DNA of 64,000 nucleotides from Nocardioides sp. zg-DK7169 (GTDB taxonomy: Bacteria; Actinomycetota; Actinomycetes; Propionibacteriales; Nocardioidaceae). The DNA lies in NCBI RefSeq assembly GCF_013155365.1, contig NZ_JABJRA010000001.1, positions 62,001-126,000 of the forward strand, written 5' to 3'. The stretch's first letter is position 1, and every line of letters starts with the position of its first letter. The notes beneath the pieces were generated by a model. That model did no database searches and was not told the DNA's origin. It worked only from the letters and a program-made list of their open reading frames with translations. The position numbers and the translations under genes were made by a program. Positions 52,875 through 61,832 of the stretch are shown here, piece after piece.

Positions 52875-53519
52875 TCAGACGCTGGCCGACCCCCGCGGCA
52901 CCGGGGCCTGCCAGTGCCGCCAGATCGCCAGCAGCCGCCACACCAGGCAGACCACGGCCCCGGTGAGCGCGACGACCAGGATCGGCAGCCCGGCCCGCTC
53001 ACCCAGCACCACGATGCAGGCACCGGCGAAGGCGGGGGTCCCGTAGAGCTCTCCACGGAACACCACCGGGACGCGCCCGGCGAGCACGTCGCGCAGCATC
53101 CCGCCGCCGACGCCGGTGACCATGCCCATCAGCGCGGCCGGGAGCGGGCCCAGGCCGTACTCCAGGGCCTTGAGGGCGCCGGAGACGCAGAAGACGGAGA
53201 GGCCGAAGGCGTCCAGGACGTTGATGGTGCGTTCCATCCGTCCGACGGCGGGATGGAAGAAGAAGGTGAGCAGCCCGGCGGCCACCGGCGCCATCAGGTA
53301 GCGCCAGTCGGCGAGCGCGGCCGGGGGCACGGCCCCGATCAGGACGTCGCGCAGGAAGCCGCCGCCGAGGCCCGTCGTGCCCGCCAGGATCAGGCAGCCG
53401 AAGACGTCGAGGCCCTTGCGCACCCCCACGATCGCGCCGGTCACGGCGAACACGAAGATTCCCACGAGGTCGAGCACCACGAGGGTGATGTCGGGGTCCG
53501 CACCCGGAACTGTCGGCAC
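52875..53519 (-). CDS. TRIC-like/UPF0126 membrane protein
   Basis: The 214-residue protein has seven hydrophobic helices and two copies of the GGG/GGxLRD motif (GLGGGFLRDVLIG and GVGGGMLRDVLAG), which are hallmarks of the trimeric intracellular cation channel family. It probably passes potassium or similar cations. It lies upstream of the ABC exporter genes, separated by a 93-base gap. Confidence 0.88.
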   Translation of the reverse strand: MPTVPGADPDITLVVLDLVGIFVFAVTGAIVGVRKGLDVFGCLILAGTTGLGGGFLRDVLIGAVPPAALADWRYLMAPVAAGLLTFFFHPAVGRMERTINVLDAFGLSVFCVSGALKALEYGLGPLPAALMGMVTGVGGGMLRDVLAGRVPVVFRGELYGTPAFAGACIVVLGERAGLPILVVALTGAVVCLVWRLLAIWRHWQAPVPRGSASV

Positions 53520-53610
53520 GCATGGAGGTTACCGACCTCACCGGACGGCTCTGGCGTAGGCTCGACCAGACCGGAGACCGCACGACGACGTGGCAGGAGC
53601 AGGGCAGGCG

Positions 53611-54621
53611 ATGGCGCACCTCACGCTCGCAGGAGTGAGCGAGGACGGCAAGCGACTGCTGCTGGTCAGCGACGCGGGGGTCGAGCACACCCTCGAGATC
53701 GACTCCCGTCTCCGGGCCGCCCTGCGCGGCGAGACCGCACGCATCGGCCAGTTGGAGACACACATGGACAGCGCCCTCCGTCCCCGCGACATCCAGGCAC
53801 GGATCCGTGCCGGGGAGACCCCGGAGTCGGTGGCGGAGGCGGCGCACACGACGGTGGAGCGCATCATGCCGTTCGCCGGCCCCGTGCTCGCCGAGCGCGA
53901 GCACGTCGCCCAGCGCGCGCAGCGCTCCTCCGTACGCCGCCGCACCAGCGAGGGGACCGGCTCCGCCCGCACCCTCGGCGACGCCGTCGAGAGCCACCTG
54001 CGCGGCATCAGCGTGACCAGCGACGCCGTGGAGTGGGACTCCTGGCGTCGCGACGACGGCCGCTGGGCGCTCACCGCCGCCTACGCGACCGCGCGTCGCA
54101 GCGGCACCGGGCACTTCACCTTCGACATGCCCGGCAACTACGTCGTGCCCGAGGACGACGACGCCCGCTGGCTGGTCGGCGACGTCGTGGAGGCCCCGGC
54201 CGCGGCCCGCAACGACCTCGAGGACGCCCGTCAGCGCCGCCTCGGCGCCGTACGACCCGGCGAGGCGGACCTGCCCCTGGGCGAGGACGCCATCGAGCTG
54301 GTCACCGAGGCCGCCGACCCCGCGGACGCCGACGAGCCGGTGGAGGCGTTCCTCGACGCGCGTCCCACCGACGAGAGCCCGCAGGCCGAGGAGGCCGCCG
54401 ACGCCGTCGCGCTGGACGCCGACCCGGGATCGGACGGGTCCGAGACGGAGCAGCAGGCAGTTCCGGCCGCGAGCAGCGAGCCGGAGAGCGACCCCGAGCC
54501 GGAGCTCGAGCTGGAGCTCGCTCCCGAGCCGGCACCGCGTCGTACGGCGCGCAAGCGCGGTGGCCGGGCCTCGGTCCCGAGCTGGGACGAGATCATGTTC
54601 GGCGGCGGCAAGCAGGAGTGA
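53611..54621 (+). CDS. sepH: Cell-division regulator SepH
   Basis: The 336-residue protein has an N-terminal DUF3071 domain with a helix-turn-helix region (about 55-90; LRPRDIQARIRAGETPESVAEAA). A long acidic low-complexity tail ends with RKRGGRASVPSWDEIMFG. SepH promotes FtsZ assembly in actinobacteria. ATG 53611 is preferred over 53590 since it gives the usual MAHLTLAG start. Confidence 0.9.
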   Translation: MAHLTLAGVSEDGKRLLLVSDAGVEHTLEIDSRLRAALRGETARIGQLETHMDSALRPRDIQARIRAGETPESVAEAAHTTVERIMPFAGPVLAEREHVAQRAQRSSVRRRTSEGTGSARTLGDAVESHLRGISVTSDAVEWDSWRRDDGRWALTAAYATARRSGTGHFTFDMPGNYVVPEDDDARWLVGDVVEAPAAARNDLEDARQRRLGAVRPGEADLPLGEDAIELVTEAADPADADEPVEAFLDARPTDESPQAEEAADAVALDADPGSDGSETEQQAVPAASSEPESDPEPELELELAPEPAPRRTARKRGGRASVPSWDEIMFGGGKQE

Positions 54622-54627
54622 GCCGAG

Positions 54628-54648
54628 CGCCGAGGCACCGCCTCGGCG
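54628..54648. terminator. Terminator hairpin between sepH and the convergent sulfurtransferase
   Basis: CGCCGAGGC and GCCTCGGCG form a perfect 9-base stem with a 3-base loop, placed between two convergent stops. Confidence 0.78.
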
Positions 54649-54651
54649 TGC

Positions 54652-55485
54652 TCAGCCGCGCTCGACCGGCCGCGAGGGGTCGGTGATCCAGCCGCTCCAG
54701 CTGCCCGGGTACAGCGCCGCGCGCACCCCGGCCAGCTCGAGGGCCAGGACGTCGTGGGCGGCCGTGACCCCGGAGCCGCAGTAGACCGCGATGTCCTCCT
54801 CGCCACTGACCCCGGCGGCGGCGTAGAGGGCGCGGATCTCCTCGGCGGATCGGAACCGGCCGTCGGCGCGCAGGTTGGTCGTGGTCGGGACGTTGACCGC
54901 GCCGGGCACGTGGCCGGCGACCGGGTCGACCGGCTCGGTCTCGCCGCGGTAGCGCTCCGGCGCCCGGGCGTCGACCAGGACCGGGACGTCGAGGACGTCG
55001 TCCGCCTCGACCACCGGCATCCGCCCCGGGGCTGCGACGAAGTCCCCCGGCTCCGGACGCCGCGTGTCGACCTCGACCGGGCCCTCCTCGGCCAGCCACG
55101 CCGACCAGCCGCCGTCGAGCACCCGGACGTCGTCGTGGCCGTGGTGGCGCAGCAGCCACCAGCACCGGGCCGCGGCGTGCCCGGACCAGTCGTCGTACAC
55201 GACCACCGGCCGGTCCGCGCGCACGCCCGCACGCCGCATGGCCGCCTCGAAGTCCGCCGGCGCCGGCAGCGGGTGGCGCCCACCCTCCCCGGGCGGCGCC
55301 GCCAGCTCGGTGTCCAGGTCGACGTACGCCGCGCCCGGCACGTGACCCGCGGCGTACTCCTGGGCGCCGGGCGGGCCGCCGAGGCGGTAGCGCACGTCGA
55401 GCACGGTCACGGAGGCAGCGTCGTCGTCCTTGCTGGCGGCGAGCAGGTCGCGCAGCTCGCGCGGCGAGATCAGGGGTCCGGTCAT
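54652..55485 (-). CDS. Rhodanese-type sulfurtransferase
   Basis: The 277-residue protein consists of two rhodanese domains. The C-terminal one has the active-site loop VYCGSGVTAAH with catalytic Cys; the N-terminal one (VVVYDDWSGHAAARCWW) lacks it, as is normal for this family. It transfers sulfane sulfur from thiosulfate or 3-mercaptopyruvate. ATG 55485 was taken as start; the longer frame is antisense to tdk. Confidence 0.9.
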   Translation of the reverse strand: MTGPLISPRELRDLLAASKDDDAASVTVLDVRYRLGGPPGAQEYAAGHVPGAAYVDLDTELAAPPGEGGRHPLPAPADFEAAMRRAGVRADRPVVVYDDWSGHAAARCWWLLRHHGHDDVRVLDGGWSAWLAEEGPVEVDTRRPEPGDFVAAPGRMPVVEADDVLDVPVLVDARAPERYRGETEPVDPVAGHVPGAVNVPTTTNLRADGRFRSAEEIRALYAAAGVSGEEDIAVYCGSGVTAAHDVLALELAGVRAALYPGSWSGWITDPSRPVERG

Positions 55486-55528
55486 GCCGCCATCCTGCCC
55501 GCAGCGGCCTCGTGAAAGACTCCGAGGC

Positions 55529-56191
55529 GTGGCCGAACTGCAGTTCTTCACCGGGACGATGGACTCCGGCAAGAGCACTCTCGCGCTCCAGACCAACCAC
55601 AACCACGCCGCGCGCGGTCGGTCCGGGCGGATCTTCACGACCCATGACCGCACCGGTCAGGCGCAGGTCTCCAGCCGCCTCGGCCTGACCCACGACGCCA
55701 TCGAGGTCGAGGCCGACTTCGACTTCTGGCGCTACGTCGTCGACTCCCTCACCCAGGGCGCGCGCATCGACTACCTGGTGTGCGACGAGGCGCAGTTCTA
55801 CACCCGCAAGCAGATCGACCAGCTCGCCAAGCTGGTCGACGAGCTGCAGATCGACGTGTTCGCCTTCGGCATCCTCACCGACTTCCGCACCGCGCTGTTC
55901 GAGGGCAGCCAGCGCCTCGTCGAGCTCGCCGACCGCATGAACGTCCTGCAGGTCGAGGCGCTGTGCTGGTGCGGCAAGCGAGCCACCCACAACGCCCGCA
56001 CCGAGAACGGCGTCATGGTCACCGAGGGCGAGGTCATCGTCGTCGGCGACGTCGAGGAGCAGGAGCGCGGGCCCGCCGGCGACGCGAACGTCGCCTACGA
56101 GGTCCTGTGCCGCCAGCACCACCGCCGCCACCTCACCGCCGCCCGCGCCAAGGCCGTCAGCCTCGCCCCCGAGCCGCTCCCCTTCGGCTGA
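55529..56191 (+). CDS. tdk: Thymidine kinase
   Basis: The 220-residue enzyme phosphorylates thymidine. It has P-loop GTMDSGKST, Walker-B-type DYLVCDEAQFY, and a zinc lasso with CWCGKRATHNAR and LCRQHH. It starts at GTG 55529, divergent from the sulfurtransferase. It salvages thymidine for dTTP synthesis. Confidence 0.92.
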   Translation: MAELQFFTGTMDSGKSTLALQTNHNHAARGRSGRIFTTHDRTGQAQVSSRLGLTHDAIEVEADFDFWRYVVDSLTQGARIDYLVCDEAQFYTRKQIDQLAKLVDELQIDVFAFGILTDFRTALFEGSQRLVELADRMNVLQVEALCWCGKRATHNARTENGVMVTEGEVIVVGDVEEQERGPAGDANVAYEVLCRQHHRRHLTAARAKAVSLAPEPLPFG

Positions 56192-56268
56192 CGCAGCACG
56201 CGTCCGCCGTCGGTCGAGCGGCCGCCGTCGGTCGGGTCTGCCGAGACCACGAGCGAGGACCGTTGGGG

Positions 56269-57227
56269 TGTGATGTCTCAGGACTTCGGTGACACTTCGG
56301 GCTTGCTGGGGCGGGTTCCGGGCGGTCGACCGTTGCCGACGTAGCGCACGCCGTGAGGCGGTCGGGTGTGTTCGGCGAGGATCTCGCCGTCGAGGTTGGT
56401 GATGGTGATCTTGGCGCCGAGCTGTGCCGTCGGTGATGACCAGGACGTGTTTGAAGGCGCGCTGCACGTCGACCTTGTACAAGACCGTGTCGACGGCGAT
56501 GTTGCCGCTGGTTGCGACGGTGCGAACGCGGGTGTCGAGCGGCAGGTCTGCGGGCGCCCTGGGACGCGGGGTGCGGACCGGGAAGGGAGGTCGGTGGACT
56601 GGCCGGACTGGTTTCGGGCGAGGAGCTTCGACGGCGTCCCAGGCCTGTTGCGGGGTGATCCGGTCAGGACGTACTCGGTGGCGTCGAGCTGCCAGCAACG
56701 GACGCAAGTGCGTGATCCTGCAACCGATCGATGACGCGTTGGGCGCGGGATAGACGAACCGACGCCACGCCGCGCATGGCCGCTTCCTCGGTTCGAGTCT
56801 GGCGATGCCGGCTTCGCGGAAGATCCGTGCCAGCGCCGCGATCGAGGGCACCGGGGCGAGTCCGAGCGCTTTCATCTTGTCGTCCACGCTGATGGGGCCG
56901 TGATCTAAGCCGGAAGACTCCAACGCGGCGCGGACCCCGATGGCCTGCTGCTCGACCTCATCGCTCAGCCTAGTGGGGCTGTTCCTTGGCCGTCGGGTGC
57001 GGGGCTCGAGCGCCGCAGCCGGCCCTTCCTGCCGGACCCGGGCACGGATCGCGTAGAACGTCTTGCGGGAGATCTCGTGCTCGGCGCAAAAGGTCGACAC
57101 CGCCCCGCGGGGAGCGTCGTTGGGCCACTGAGTAGTCGCGAGGCGGACACAGTGTCACCACCAAGCACCCCGGTTGTGTCACCGATGTCCTGACACAGAA
57201 CTGTCACCGATGTCTTGAGACATCACA
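56269..57227 (-). mobile_element. Decayed insertion sequence with 26-bp terminal inverted repeats
   Basis: The ends (56269-56294 and 57202-57227) are inverted repeats matching at 24 of 26 bases and beginning TGTGATGTCTCA. Inside is a broken transposase on the minus strand, listed separately. A second partial copy of the end sequence is next to the right end (about 57177-57197). No target duplication is evident. The element sits between tdk and the DUF222 gene. Confidence 0.8.
56278..57150 (-). pseudogene. Frameshifted transposase of the insertion sequence
   Basis: The N-terminal part reads FCAEHEISRKTFYAIRARVR and includes a helix-turn-helix. The middle has DATEYVLTGS in another frame, and the C-terminus LDGEILAEHTRPPHGVRYVG in yet another, ending at 56278. 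The changes of frame near 56420 and 56740 show that it is inactive. The domain order resembles the IS481/IS3-like DDE group. Confidence 0.8.
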
Positions 57228-57285
57228 GGCGTGATCCCTGAGGAAAGTCCATTGCCCTCGAACACGTGTTCGAGTAGACTGAGGC

Positions 57286-58608
57286 ATGGCCTCCCCCGAA
57301 CTCCCCGACTGCGACACCCCAGCCGCCGTGCTGGCGTTCGTGCAGGAGCGGCGGGCTGCGGTGCAGCGAGCGGAGACCGAGACGCTGCAAGGGGCTCTCG
57401 CATGGGCGGCGATGCACCCCGAGGAGTCGGTGACCCCCAGTGCCTCCACGGCCCAGGCCAACGGCGGCCCCTTCGGCCCGATCTTCGCGGAGATCGCCGT
57501 ACCCCTCGCCGGTGAGGGCACTCCCCTGGTGGCCGAGTTCGCCCCGATGGAGCTGGGCGCCGCGCTCGGCCTCTCTACCGACTCCGCGAAGTCGCTCATC
57601 GGCGACGCACTCGAGCTGGCCCACCGGCTCAAGCGGACCTGGGCTCTCGTGCAGGCCGGCGAGGTCCCGACCTGGAAGGCCCGTCGCGTTGCGCAGCTCA
57701 CCACCACCTTGCCGCTCGCCGGGGCCGAGTACGTCGACCGCCAGCTCGCCCCCGTCGTGGGCAAGATCGGGTTCGCCGCCATCGGACGCCTCGTGGAGCA
57801 CGCGACTGTGCTGTTCGACCCCGAGGGAGCGGAGAAGCAGCGCCGTCAGGCCGCCGACGGGCGTCGCTTCGACGTGCACACCGAGGCCGCCGACTTCGAC
57901 GGCACCGTCCACGTCGAGGGCACCCTCGACCTCGCCGACGCGCTCGACCTCGACACCGCCATCCGGCAGGGCGCGGCGGAGCTCGCCGCCCTCGGCTCCG
58001 ACGAGTCGCTGGACGTGCGGCGCTCGATGGCCGCCGGTGAGCTGGCTCGGCGCCAGCTGACCCTCGACCTGACGACCGAGGCCGGCGGGACCGCCGCGGT
58101 GGTGAAGCCCCGACAGGTCGTCATCCACGTCCACCTCGCCGACGCCGCGATCAGCCGCGACGAGACAGGCATCGCCCGCATCGAGGAGACCCGTTCCATC
58201 ATCTCGACCGACCAGGTCCGTGACTGGTGCGCGAACCCGGACGCTCAGGTCGTCATCAAGCCCGTCATCGAGCTCGACGACCACCACCACACCGACGCGT
58301 ACGCCGTCCCGGACCGGCTGGTCGAGCAGACCCGCCTGGCCACACCGGCATGTGCCTTCCCGTGGTGCGAGAGGCCGGCGAGGCGCTGCGACACCGACCA
58401 CGTCATCGCCCACCGCTCCGGCGGCCCCACGTGCTCCTGCAACCTGGCCCCGCTGTGCCGCCGACATCACCGGGCGAAGACCCATACCGGCTGGACCTAC
58501 GACCGCACCGACGCGGCGACCTACCTCTGGCGTTCCCCGCACGGCCTGCACCTCGTGAAAGACCACGGCGCCACCCATCTCCTCACCGCACACCCACCCG
58601 ACGAGTAG
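57286..58608 (+). CDS. DUF222/HNH endonuclease (13E12-type)
   Basis: The 440-residue protein has a DUF222 region (residues 1-300) and a C-terminal HNH motif: CAFPWC, CDTDHVIAHRSGG, NLAPLCRRHHRAKTH. The group is found as multicopy repeats in actinobacteria (13E12 family). It is intact, but its cellular role is unclear. It begins directly downstream of the decayed IS. Confidence 0.88.
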   Translation: MASPELPDCDTPAAVLAFVQERRAAVQRAETETLQGALAWAAMHPEESVTPSASTAQANGGPFGPIFAEIAVPLAGEGTPLVAEFAPMELGAALGLSTDSAKSLIGDALELAHRLKRTWALVQAGEVPTWKARRVAQLTTTLPLAGAEYVDRQLAPVVGKIGFAAIGRLVEHATVLFDPEGAEKQRRQAADGRRFDVHTEAADFDGTVHVEGTLDLADALDLDTAIRQGAAELAALGSDESLDVRRSMAAGELARRQLTLDLTTEAGGTAAVVKPRQVVIHVHLADAAISRDETGIARIEETRSIISTDQVRDWCANPDAQVVIKPVIELDDHHHTDAYAVPDRLVEQTRLATPACAFPWCERPARRCDTDHVIAHRSGGPTCSCNLAPLCRRHHRAKTHTGWTYDRTDAATYLWRSPHGLHLVKDHGATHLLTAHPPDE

Positions 58609-58788
58609 GCCTCGACCCCCGGGACCCCGTCAGCGACCTGCTGGCGGGGCCAACAGGCCTGTCCGACCGCCGCTGGTCGAGCAGCGAGCGCCAGTGAGCT
58701 GGGCGACGTCGGCGAGTCTCACTGGGTGTGTCCCTCGTGGCGGCGGCGCGAATGGACCGTTGTGACGTGTGTTCGCCGGGCGAGTCGC

Positions 58789-59208
58789 TCAGTGGGGGAT
58801 GGACTCGACGGTCGTCTTGTTCTGCCCGCAGACGATGTAGTGCGCGTACTTCGTCATCTGGCACGCACCATCAACCAGCTCTCTGTCCCCCAGCGGCGCG
58901 TCCAGTCGTACCTGGATGTCGTAGGACACGCCCACGTCGCTGCACGACATCGCACGGACGGTCTCCCTCACCGTGATGGTGACTCGTTTCGAGTCCTCTT
59001 CCACGTCCGCCTCTGCGCCGTCCCTGCACTCGCTGCCGGTGTAGGTCAGCTGCACGACTGCACCGTCCACCCTCGCCGGTTTGTTCCAAGGCGTCGGCTC
59101 GGACTGCCCGAAGACGTGCCACGCAGCCAAGCCGAGGACCCCGATCACGGCGGTAGCGACAATGACGAGCCGCCACGTCGCTGCTCCGCGCTGCGCCATC
59201 GCTACCAC
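58789..59208 (-). CDS. Small membrane-anchored hypothetical protein
   Basis: The 139-residue product has one N-terminal transmembrane helix (about 13-33) and an exported domain with four cysteines (SECRDG, SCSDV, GACQM, VCGQN), suggesting two disulfides. No family is recognised. The ATG at 59208 (or 59199) is the start. Confidence 0.6.
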   Translation of the reverse strand: MVAMAQRGAATWRLVIVATAVIGVLGLAAWHVFGQSEPTPWNKPARVDGAVVQLTYTGSECRDGAEADVEEDSKRVTITVRETVRAMSCSDVGVSYDIQVRLDAPLGDRELVDGACQMTKYAHYIVCGQNKTTVESIPH

Positions 59209-59251
59209 CGAACCCCCTCCGGTCTGCCGGTTCTCATATGACGCCTCGGTC

Positions 59252-59395
59252 TCAGCTGAGCAGTCCTTGGGCCGACATCCATTCGAGGTCGGGCTCGACC
59301 GGTTGCACGAGCCCGATGACCAGGCAGTCCAGTCCGGTCACCTGGAATCGACGCTGGCCCCACGGCTCGGTGTCGGATCGCAACCGCATTGCCCG
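59252..59395 (-). pseudogene. C-terminal remnant of a VOC/glyoxalase-family gene
   Basis: The minus-strand frame ends EPWGQRRFQVTGLDCLVIGLVQPVEPDLEW and then a stop after about 12 residues. The core resembles the last strands of a VOC-fold protein (WGxRxFxVxDPDGxxxELVQ). The catalytic half is missing and the upstream frame is GC-rich noise, so this is a fragment. It explains most of the gap between the genes at 59208 and 59546. Confidence 0.5.
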
Positions 59396-59545
59396 ACGTT
59401 CCGGGCTCGACCGACGGACGTCCGCGCTCGACCGGCGCGCCCCGGCGCCTGCGCCCCGCGCAATCCGCGCGTCCGGCGACGCCCCGTCGAGCGGTCTGGC
59501 GACTATGGTCGAGGAGATCTGTCTCACACCGACCGAGGAGCCGCC

Positions 59546-60025
59546 ATGCACCCCACCCAGATCCCGCTGCGTCTCGCCACCGGCGCGTACATCCTCAACT
59601 CCGGCGTCAGCAAGCTCGGGGCCGACGAGGGCACCGCCCAGTACCTGCACGGGGCCGCCGCGTCCACCTACCCGACGCTGTTCAAGGACATGGAGCCGGC
59701 CAAGTTCGCCAAGCTGCTCGCCTACAGCGAGATCGCGGTGGGCACGGCGCTGCTGGCCCCCATGGTTCCCGCGACCGTCGCCGGCGCTGCCCTGACCGGC
59801 TTCGGGACGAGCCTGCTGGGCGTGTACTTCCGCACCCCGTCCATGACCCTGTCCGACGGCGTCCGCCCCAGCCAGGAGGGCATGGCGCTGGCGAAGGACT
59901 CCTGGCTGGTCGGCGGCGGCCTGACGCTACTGACCCAGGGCCTCCTCGGCGCCGCCAAGTCCGGGGTCAAGTCGGGCGTGAAGAGCTCCAAGAAGGCGGT
60001 ACGCCGGGCCACCCCGGGACGCTGA
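59546..60025 (+). CDS. DoxX-like hypothetical membrane protein
   Basis: The 159-residue protein has hydrophobic segments near 10-20, 55-75, 75-95 and 120-135, with Lys-rich repeats at the end (KSGVKSGVKSSKK). The start at ATG 59546 (MHPTQIPLRLATGAYIL) is like DoxX-type small membrane proteins, but similarity is weak. The function is unknown. Confidence 0.6.
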   Translation: MHPTQIPLRLATGAYILNSGVSKLGADEGTAQYLHGAAASTYPTLFKDMEPAKFAKLLAYSEIAVGTALLAPMVPATVAGAALTGFGTSLLGVYFRTPSMTLSDGVRPSQEGMALAKDSWLVGGGLTLLTQGLLGAAKSGVKSGVKSSKKAVRRATPGR

Positions 60026-60035
60026 GCGCGCCTGG

Positions 60036-61745
60036 TCAGGTGGTCGCCCGGGGTCGCCTGCGCGCCGCTCGCCGGATGGTCGACCCCGGCTTCGAGGCGA
60101 GCAGCGGGTCGAAGTCGTCGGTGACCGGCGTCAGGCGCTCCTCGTCCACGAAGACGGCGCCGTCGCGCACCTCCTGGGCGAGGTCGCGGCCGAGCACGGC
60201 ACCGGCCGTGCCCATCCCGCCCCAGATCGTGGCGTTGATCCCGAACATGTGCTCCGTGCTGCCCCCGGCGAGGAACAGTCCCGGGATGTGGGTGGTGACC
60301 CGCGGCCGGAACGGGCCGAGGTTGCGCAGCAGCGGGGCGATGCCGTAGCAGGAGCCGTCGGTGGTGAGGGTGAAGCGTTCCTGGGTGATCGGCGTGGAGG
60401 CCTCGCAGAAGACCATCCGCTCGCGGATGTCGGGGATCAGCAGCTCCGCGGTGTCGAGCACCCGCTGGGTGAGCTCCTCCTTGACCTGCAGGTAGCGCTC
60501 GTCGCGGCCGTAGCCGGCTCCGTCCACCGGGCCGTCCCCGACGTTCCAGAACGCGTGCTCCTTCGGCGCCCAGCTCACCAGCTCGAGCGTGGAGTAGCCC
60601 GGCGGCGCCGAGTGCGTCCCCTCGGGGTCCTTGGCGGTCGGGCAGCTGATCCCCACCGGCATCTGCTCCGGGCAGCGCCCCGCGGCGACCTCGCGGTAGT
60701 AGCCGTCGACGTCGTTGGTCGGCCACACCCAGGCGAGCGGCGGCGTCCCCCGCTCTCGCAGGTCGACGTCGAGGGCGACGTACACCGCGAACATCGGCAG
60801 CGTCATCTCCAGGTTCGCCAGCCTGCGCCGCAGCCTCCGGGTGAGGTGCTGCTCGCCGACCAGGTCGGCCCAGGTCCGCTTGAAGTCGGCCGCGGAGACC
60901 ACGGCCCCGGCGCGGATCTCCTCGCCGTCACGGAGGCGTACGCCGACCGCACGGCCGTCCTCGATCAGGATCTGCTCGACGTGTGCCTTGGTGCGGACCC
61001 GGCCGCCGTGGGTCGAGATGACGTCGGTCAGGTGGGCACCGATCACCTGGCCGCCGCCGCGGGGGTAGTAGGCCCCGGCCTGGAGGTAGTGGTGCAGGAA
61101 GCCCGCGTGCATGGCGGTCGGCGTGCGGTGCGGCGGCCACGTGTAGTCGCCGTTCTCGGCGAGGATCACCGCCTGGGCGTCGGCGCTGAGCCCGCACGCC
61201 GCCATCAGCGTCGTGATCGGCCGCACGCCCCAGCGCAGCAGGGCGAACGGGCGGCGCCGCGGGCGCTCGCCCGCCGCGATGGTCCGCATGATCCCCACGC
61301 ACCGGCGCAGGCCCGCCTCCTCGTCGGGGAAGGCGGCGATCAGCCGCTCCAGGTAGGTGTCCCAGCCGGTCGGCGTCTGGAACGTCGTGCCCGGGACCAT
61401 GATCTGGCAGTGGCCCTCGGGGCGCTGACGCAGCCACTTGATGCGCTCGGTGAGGGCCAGCCCGGACAGCGCGGTCTGCATCCGCCCGCCGGGGCCGCAC
61501 TCGCCGACGTAGTGGGTGCCGACGTCGAACTCGAACTTGTTGCCCGCGCGCCGGAAGACCTGGGTGCTGCCGCCCACGACCTGGTTGGCCTCGAGCACCA
61601 GCACCCGCTTGCCGTTGGCCGCGAGGTACGCCGCGCAGGTCAGTCCGCCCGGGCCGGCGCCGACGACCACGACGTCCCAGGTCTCCGGGCGGGTCGGGTC
61701 ATCGGCCTCGGGGGCCGGTATCGCGTCGGTGCTGGCCTGGGTCAT
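60036..61745 (-). CDS. FAD-dependent carotenoid/retinoid-type oxidoreductase
   Basis: The 569-residue flavoprotein has the dinucleotide-binding motif VVVGAGPGGLTCAAYLA and the second FAD motif near the end (GLFLAGGSTEHMFGINATIWGGMGTAG). It is typical of phytoene-desaturase and retinol-saturase-like enzymes. No carotenoid genes are nearby, so the substrate is open. Confidence 0.85.
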   Translation of the reverse strand: MTQASTDAIPAPEADDPTRPETWDVVVVGAGPGGLTCAAYLAANGKRVLVLEANQVVGGSTQVFRRAGNKFEFDVGTHYVGECGPGGRMQTALSGLALTERIKWLRQRPEGHCQIMVPGTTFQTPTGWDTYLERLIAAFPDEEAGLRRCVGIMRTIAAGERPRRRPFALLRWGVRPITTLMAACGLSADAQAVILAENGDYTWPPHRTPTAMHAGFLHHYLQAGAYYPRGGGQVIGAHLTDVISTHGGRVRTKAHVEQILIEDGRAVGVRLRDGEEIRAGAVVSAADFKRTWADLVGEQHLTRRLRRRLANLEMTLPMFAVYVALDVDLRERGTPPLAWVWPTNDVDGYYREVAAGRCPEQMPVGISCPTAKDPEGTHSAPPGYSTLELVSWAPKEHAFWNVGDGPVDGAGYGRDERYLQVKEELTQRVLDTAELLIPDIRERMVFCEASTPITQERFTLTTDGSCYGIAPLLRNLGPFRPRVTTHIPGLFLAGGSTEHMFGINATIWGGMGTAGAVLGRDLAQEVRDGAVFVDEERLTPVTDDFDPLLASKPGSTIRRAARRRPRATT

Positions 61746-61832
61746 CGCGGATCGGGCTCCATGTCAGGTGAGCGTAGGGGAACCCGGCGCCCCGCGGGCC
61801 GCATCCGGCTCCCGGACGCGCCAGGCGGCGGC

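Noticed and set aside
54593..57100. 835-codon minus-strand frame linking the IS transposase to the sulfurtransferase region
   Set aside because: It is a fusion of transposase pieces with antisense tdk and out-of-frame sulfurtransferase sequence; the parts are annotated separately.
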